Part shown: positions 61,200 through 64,000 of the stretch, piece after piece
Layout of the letters: each line of letters starts with the position of its first letter
How positions within the stretch are numbered: the stretch's first letter is position 1
NCBI GenBank assembly: GCA_002704915.1
Contig: PAIP01000020.1
Span: 28,421 to 92,420, forward strand
Reading direction: 5' to 3'
Source: Parvularcula sp.
Lineage (GTDB): Bacteria; Pseudomonadota; Alphaproteobacteria; Caulobacterales; Parvularculaceae
Length of the DNA: 64,000 nucleotides
The notes under the pieces: model-generated
What the model was told of the DNA's origin: nothing
Database searches by the model: none
The model's input: only the letters and a program-made list of their open reading frames with translations
Made by a program: the position numbers and the translations under genes

Positions 61200-62324
61200 A
61201 TGCGCACCCTTCTCTCTTTTGTCGTCATCGGCTCGCTCATCGCCGCGGGTTATTTCTGGCATGTGAACCGACAGGCGCCGGCGGTGAAGCCGCAAACGCC
61301 GCAACCGCCTTTTTCCTATGACGTTGACGACGTCACGGTAACTGCGCGGGACGGCGTCACGCTCGCCGGGACTATCACCACACCGCAAGGAGACGGACCT
61401 CATCCCGCCGTCATTCTCCTGTCCGTGGCGGGCCCTGACGACCGTGACCAGTCCTATCGCGGGCACAAAAGCTTTCAGGTCATCGCCGATGCGCTGGCGC
61501 GGCAGGGCGTCGCCGCCGCGCGTTTCGATGATCGCGGCGCCGGGGGCTCCGGCGGCGATTATTTTGCGGCGGATTGGAACGCGCTCAAAGAAGACGCCTT
61601 GGCGATAAAAAACATGCTCACCGCCGATCCAAGAATTGACGACATGAGAATCGGATTCGCCGGCATGAGCGAAGGCGGCGCAATCGCGGCCATGGCGGCG
61701 CGCGATGCGCCGGATGCCGCTTTCGTGATCCTGTTGTCGGCGCCCGGCTTGCCCGGCCAAGCAGCGCTGAAGCTGCAACTGGAAAACACGCTAAAAGCTT
61801 ACGGCATCTCAGGCGAAGAGGCTGATCGCTATCGCGTTCTCTTCACAGAGTTTATTTCCATCGTCACCAGCGATCCGCAGGCGGAGGAAACACGCACGCG
61901 CCTTGAGGCTTTTCTCAAGGGGCCAGGCCGCGCCCTGATCCCGCCATATGGCTTCATGCCAAAAACCGTGGAAGGTCAGATCGATCTCTTCCTGGGACCC
62001 TGGTATCAATCGAACCTTCATTTCGATCCAGCGCCCGTTTACGGCGCGCTTGCATCGCCTGTTCTCGCCATCGGCGGCGGCCTCGATCCCATCGCGCCGC
62101 CCGCGCATCACTTGAAAGCCATTGAAGCCTTGCTCGCGCAAGCGCCTACAGACGATTTTTCCGTAGAGCGTCTCGACGGTCTCAACCATCTCCTTCAGGA
62201 GGCTGATACGGGATTGCCGACAGAATACGCCAAGCTCGACAATACCATCTCTGAAGACGCGCTGGCGTTGATCGCAGACTGGCTTGAAAGAAGGGGCTCG
62301 GGACGCCGACCGGGACTTGAGTGA
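61200..62324 (+). CDS. Alpha/beta hydrolase, membrane-anchored
   Basis: A 374-aa hydrolase with an N-terminal anchor (LLSFVVIGSLIAAGYFW). Domain of the dienelactone/serine-aminopeptidase type: VTARDGVTLAGTITTPQGDG, nucleophile elbow GFAGMSEGGAIAAMAA, late Asp in GGGLDPIAPP and His in LDGLNHLLQ. Similar to exported esterase-like YkrA/FrsA-style proteins. Substrate unknown. Third gene of the membrane protein-HTH-hydrolase unit, convergent with the MerR gene with a 4-bp gap. Confidence 0.87.
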   Translation: MRTLLSFVVIGSLIAAGYFWHVNRQAPAVKPQTPQPPFSYDVDDVTVTARDGVTLAGTITTPQGDGPHPAVILLSVAGPDDRDQSYRGHKSFQVIADALARQGVAAARFDDRGAGGSGGDYFAADWNALKEDALAIKNMLTADPRIDDMRIGFAGMSEGGAIAAMAARDAPDAAFVILLSAPGLPGQAALKLQLENTLKAYGISGEEADRYRVLFTEFISIVTSDPQAEETRTRLEAFLKGPGRALIPPYGFMPKTVEGQIDLFLGPWYQSNLHFDPAPVYGALASPVLAIGGGLDPIAPPAHHLKAIEALLAQAPTDDFSVERLDGLNHLLQEADTGLPTEYAKLDNTISEDALALIADWLERRGSGRRPGLE

Positions 62325-62328
62325 AGCT

Positions 62329-62829
62329 CTACTCGTTCTCGCTCTCAATCGCCTCAAGCGCCAGGGACGCCTGATCGAGCGCGTCCTGAACGCCCTCAAG
62401 GCGCGTCAGCAGCGCCGTCAGGGAGCGGCGCATTTCCGGCGTCAGGCAGGCGGCCTTTTGCGCTTCCGGCTCGCCGAGCTCAAGCGTTTCCGGTTTGGCC
62501 GGCGGATCGCCGTCCTCCTCAAGGCGCGGCCGGATATCCGTTGGCTCCCCGGCGGCTGCGCGCCGGCCAAGCTCGGAAATATATTTGACGCCTTCATCCT
62601 TGAAGATCTTCTGAACGCCTTTGGTGGTGTAGCGCTGTTCGTAAAGGAGCACGCGAATGCCGCGCAGAAGATCGAGATCGAGCGGACGGTAATACCGGCG
62701 CCCGCCAGCGCGGCGCATGGGCCGCACCTGTCCGAACACTTCCTCCCAGTGACGCAAGACATGCTGGGGAACGTCCAGCTCTTCAGCGGCTTCAGAGATC
62801 GTGCGGAACGCTTCGGCAGATTTCGCCAC
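62329..62829 (-). CDS. MerR-family transcriptional regulator
   Basis: A 166-aa regulator with N-terminal MerR winged helix: [40 protein letters not shown]. The tail is acidic and lacks metal-binding cysteines. This gene follows ihfA in many alphaproteobacteria, where its role is unassigned. 39 bp downstream of ihfA on the same strand. Confidence 0.92.
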   Translation of the reverse strand: MAKSAEAFRTISEAAEELDVPQHVLRHWEEVFGQVRPMRRAGGRRYYRPLDLDLLRGIRVLLYEQRYTTKGVQKIFKDEGVKYISELGRRAAAGEPTDIRPRLEEDGDPPAKPETLELGEPEAQKAACLTPEMRRSLTALLTRLEGVQDALDQASLALEAIESENE

Positions 62830-62868
62830 GGGGAGAGCGCCTTCGTCAGCTCGGAACTTGTTGTCAGC

Positions 62869-63186
62869 CTATTCGGCGGCTTTGGACTGCCGATGAGTGT
62901 TGTTTATCTGATCTTTGAGCACATGCGAGGCGCGGAAAGTGATGACCCGCCGCGGCTCGATCGGCACTTCTTCGCCCGTCTTCGGATTGCGGCCCATTCT
63001 GAGCTTCTTGTCGCGCACTGAAAAGGTGCCGAAGGATGAAATCTTGACGGTTTCGCCTTTCTCAAGCGTCTGCGCGACTTCGTCCAAAATGCGTTCGACA
63101 AAGGCGGAAGATTCGTTCCGCGAAATGCCGAGAGAGCGATAGACCGCATCGGTCAGGTCCGCCCTGGTAATGGTTTTTCCGGCCAT
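62869..63186 (-). CDS. ihfA: Integration host factor subunit alpha
   Basis: A 105-aa HU/IHF-family DNA-bending protein. [61 protein letters not shown] is the beta-arm with the conserved Pro that intercalates in the DNA minor groove. Acts with IhfB in nucleoid structure, transcription and recombination. Flanked by fabH and merR as usual in this class. Confidence 0.95.
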   Translation of the reverse strand: MAGKTITRADLTDAVYRSLGISRNESSAFVERILDEVAQTLEKGETVKISSFGTFSVRDKKLRMGRNPKTGEEVPIEPRRVITFRASHVLKDQINNTHRQSKAAE

Positions 63187-63304
63187 AAATTGCCTACCCG
63201 CGTCAATCCCCAGAAGGACCCAAGGTTAACGGCTAGACGCCTCATCGGTCAATAAGTCTTTGAAATATATTGCCTGTTTTTTAGCCGCCGGCTCAAATCA
63301 GGCG

Positions 63305-64000
63305 TCAGGCGCGCATCAGCGCAGCGCCCCAGGTGAGCCCGCCGCCCATAGCTTCGAAGAGCACAAGATCGCCTTTCTTGATTCGCCCGTCCTCCACGCC
63401 GGCGCAATAGGCCAGCGGGATCGACGCCGCAGACGTATTTCCCTGCCCGGCGATGGTGGACACGACCTGATCGGGCCGTAAATCGAGCTTTTTGACGACA
63501 CCCTGAATGATGCGCTCATTGGCCTGGTGAGGCACAAACCAGTCGATTTCGGTCACTTCTACTTTGGCTTCGGCGCAGACTTTCACCATGGCGTCGGAGA
63601 TCCGGTTCACCGCTTCGCGGAAAACCTTGTTGCCCTGCATGCGCACATGGCCGACCGTCCCGGTGGAGGAGACGCCTCCGTCCACATATAAAAGATCCAC
63701 CATGCGCCCGTCGCAGCGGATATAGCTCGCCTTGACGCCGCGCTCACCCGTTTCTTCCGCAGGCTGAGCTTCGAGCACAAAGGCGCCGGCGCCGTCCCCG
63801 AAGAGAACACAAGTTCCTCGGTCCTGCCAGTCGAGAATCCGCGAGAAAGTCTCCGCCCCTATGACGAGCGCGCGCTTGTGTTGACCCGACGCCAGAAATT
63901 TTTCCGCAGTCGCCAGGGCGTAGATAAAACCGGTGCAGACCGCCTGGATATCGAAAGCCGCGCCCTCTCCGGCGTCGAGCTTCGCCTGGACGATGGCCGC
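63305..64000 (-). CDS. fabH: 3-oxoacyl-ACP synthase III (5' truncated by window edge)
   Basis: The C-terminal 231 aa of KAS III, which starts fatty acid synthesis by condensing acetyl-CoA with malonyl-ACP. The catalytic triad is visible: Cys in [16 protein letters not shown], His in [11 protein letters not shown] and Asn in [13 protein letters not shown]. The frame continues to the window end past the track's start at 63778. The N-terminus is outside the window. An intergenic 118 bp separates it from ihfA, with which it commonly forms the plsX-fabH-ihfA order. Confidence 0.95.
   Translation of the reverse strand, partial: AAIVQAKLDAGEGAAFDIQAVCTGFIYALATAEKFLASGQHKRALVIGAETFSRILDWQDRGTCVLFGDGAGAFVLEAQPAEETGERGVKASYIRCDGRMVDLLYVDGGVSSTGTVGHVRMQGNKVFREAVNRISDAMVKVCAEAKVEVTEIDWFVPHQANERIIQGVVKKLDLRPDQVVSTIAGQGNTSAASIPLAYCAGVEDGRIKKGDLVLFEAMGGGLTWGAALMRA

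Overview
The window reads as a chromosomal stretch of a GC-rich, aerobic, heterotrophic alphaproteobacterium, probably marine and near Caulobacterales or Parvularculaceae. This is inferred from gene order and protein style: fabH-ihfA-merR order, tRNA-Tyr beside rlmB, alphaproteobacterial TonB-dependent receptors, a Weimberg-type sugar-acid locus and a PQQ alcohol dehydrogenase. No 16S gene is present, so the placement is tentative.

Layout. (1) 1-8.5 kb: a sugar-acid locus holding a truncated FAH-family 2-keto-3-deoxy-sugar-acid dehydratase, 2,5-dioxovalerate dehydrogenase, a second aldehyde dehydrogenase, two MFS carriers, an SMP-30 lactonase and a GntR/FCD regulator. (2) 8.6-14.3 kb: an oppositely facing operon with a secreted cysteine-rich DUF4185-like protein, an acyl-CoA synthetase and a lipoprotein PQQ/haem alcohol dehydrogenase. 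The palindrome TAACATRTTA occurs upstream of both units, suggesting that the GntR protein controls both. (3) 14.8-29.3 kb: a two-armed ester-utilisation cluster. The left arm has a carboxylesterase, an M28-like protein without its usual metal ligands, an MHS transporter, an SDR and a TetR. The right arm has a TonB receptor, an MFS carrier, a second carboxylesterase, an acyl-CoA ligase and a paralogous TetR. (4) 29.6-38 kb: mostly core genes (GGDEF protein, ALDH3-type dehydrogenase, glucokinase, PilZ protein, parC) and an unrecognised membrane-protein/hydrolase pair.

(5) 38-48.7 kb: a large TonB receptor, a formylglycine-dependent sulfatase, a TetR with a clear operator over a perfect -10 box, a lipoprotein formylglycine-generating enzyme, and a three-subunit PaoABC/xanthine-dehydrogenase-type molybdenum hydroxylase operon. 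(6) 48.88-51.73 kb: a decayed integrative element at tRNA-Tyr. It has a 58-bp direct duplication of the tRNA 3' half, a truncated tyrosine integrase, candidate integrase arm sites, and an Rhs cassette with an AT-rich toxin tip and an abutting immunity gene. The Rhs coding sequence is in circularly permuted order and bounded by a 26-bp repeat. This is the most unusual part of the window.

(7) 52-64 kb: core and stress genes: rlmB, an M50/CBS protease, GST, GFA-family protein, HAD hydrolase, AidB, a Sel1-repeat protein, a cytochrome P450, tRNA-Pro, a membrane protein plus small HTH regulator, an alpha/beta hydrolase, a MerR regulator, ihfA and truncated fabH.

All identifications come from reading the supplied sequence and translations; no database search was run. 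Start codons were adjusted where a Shine-Dalgarno sequence or family length pointed to an internal start.
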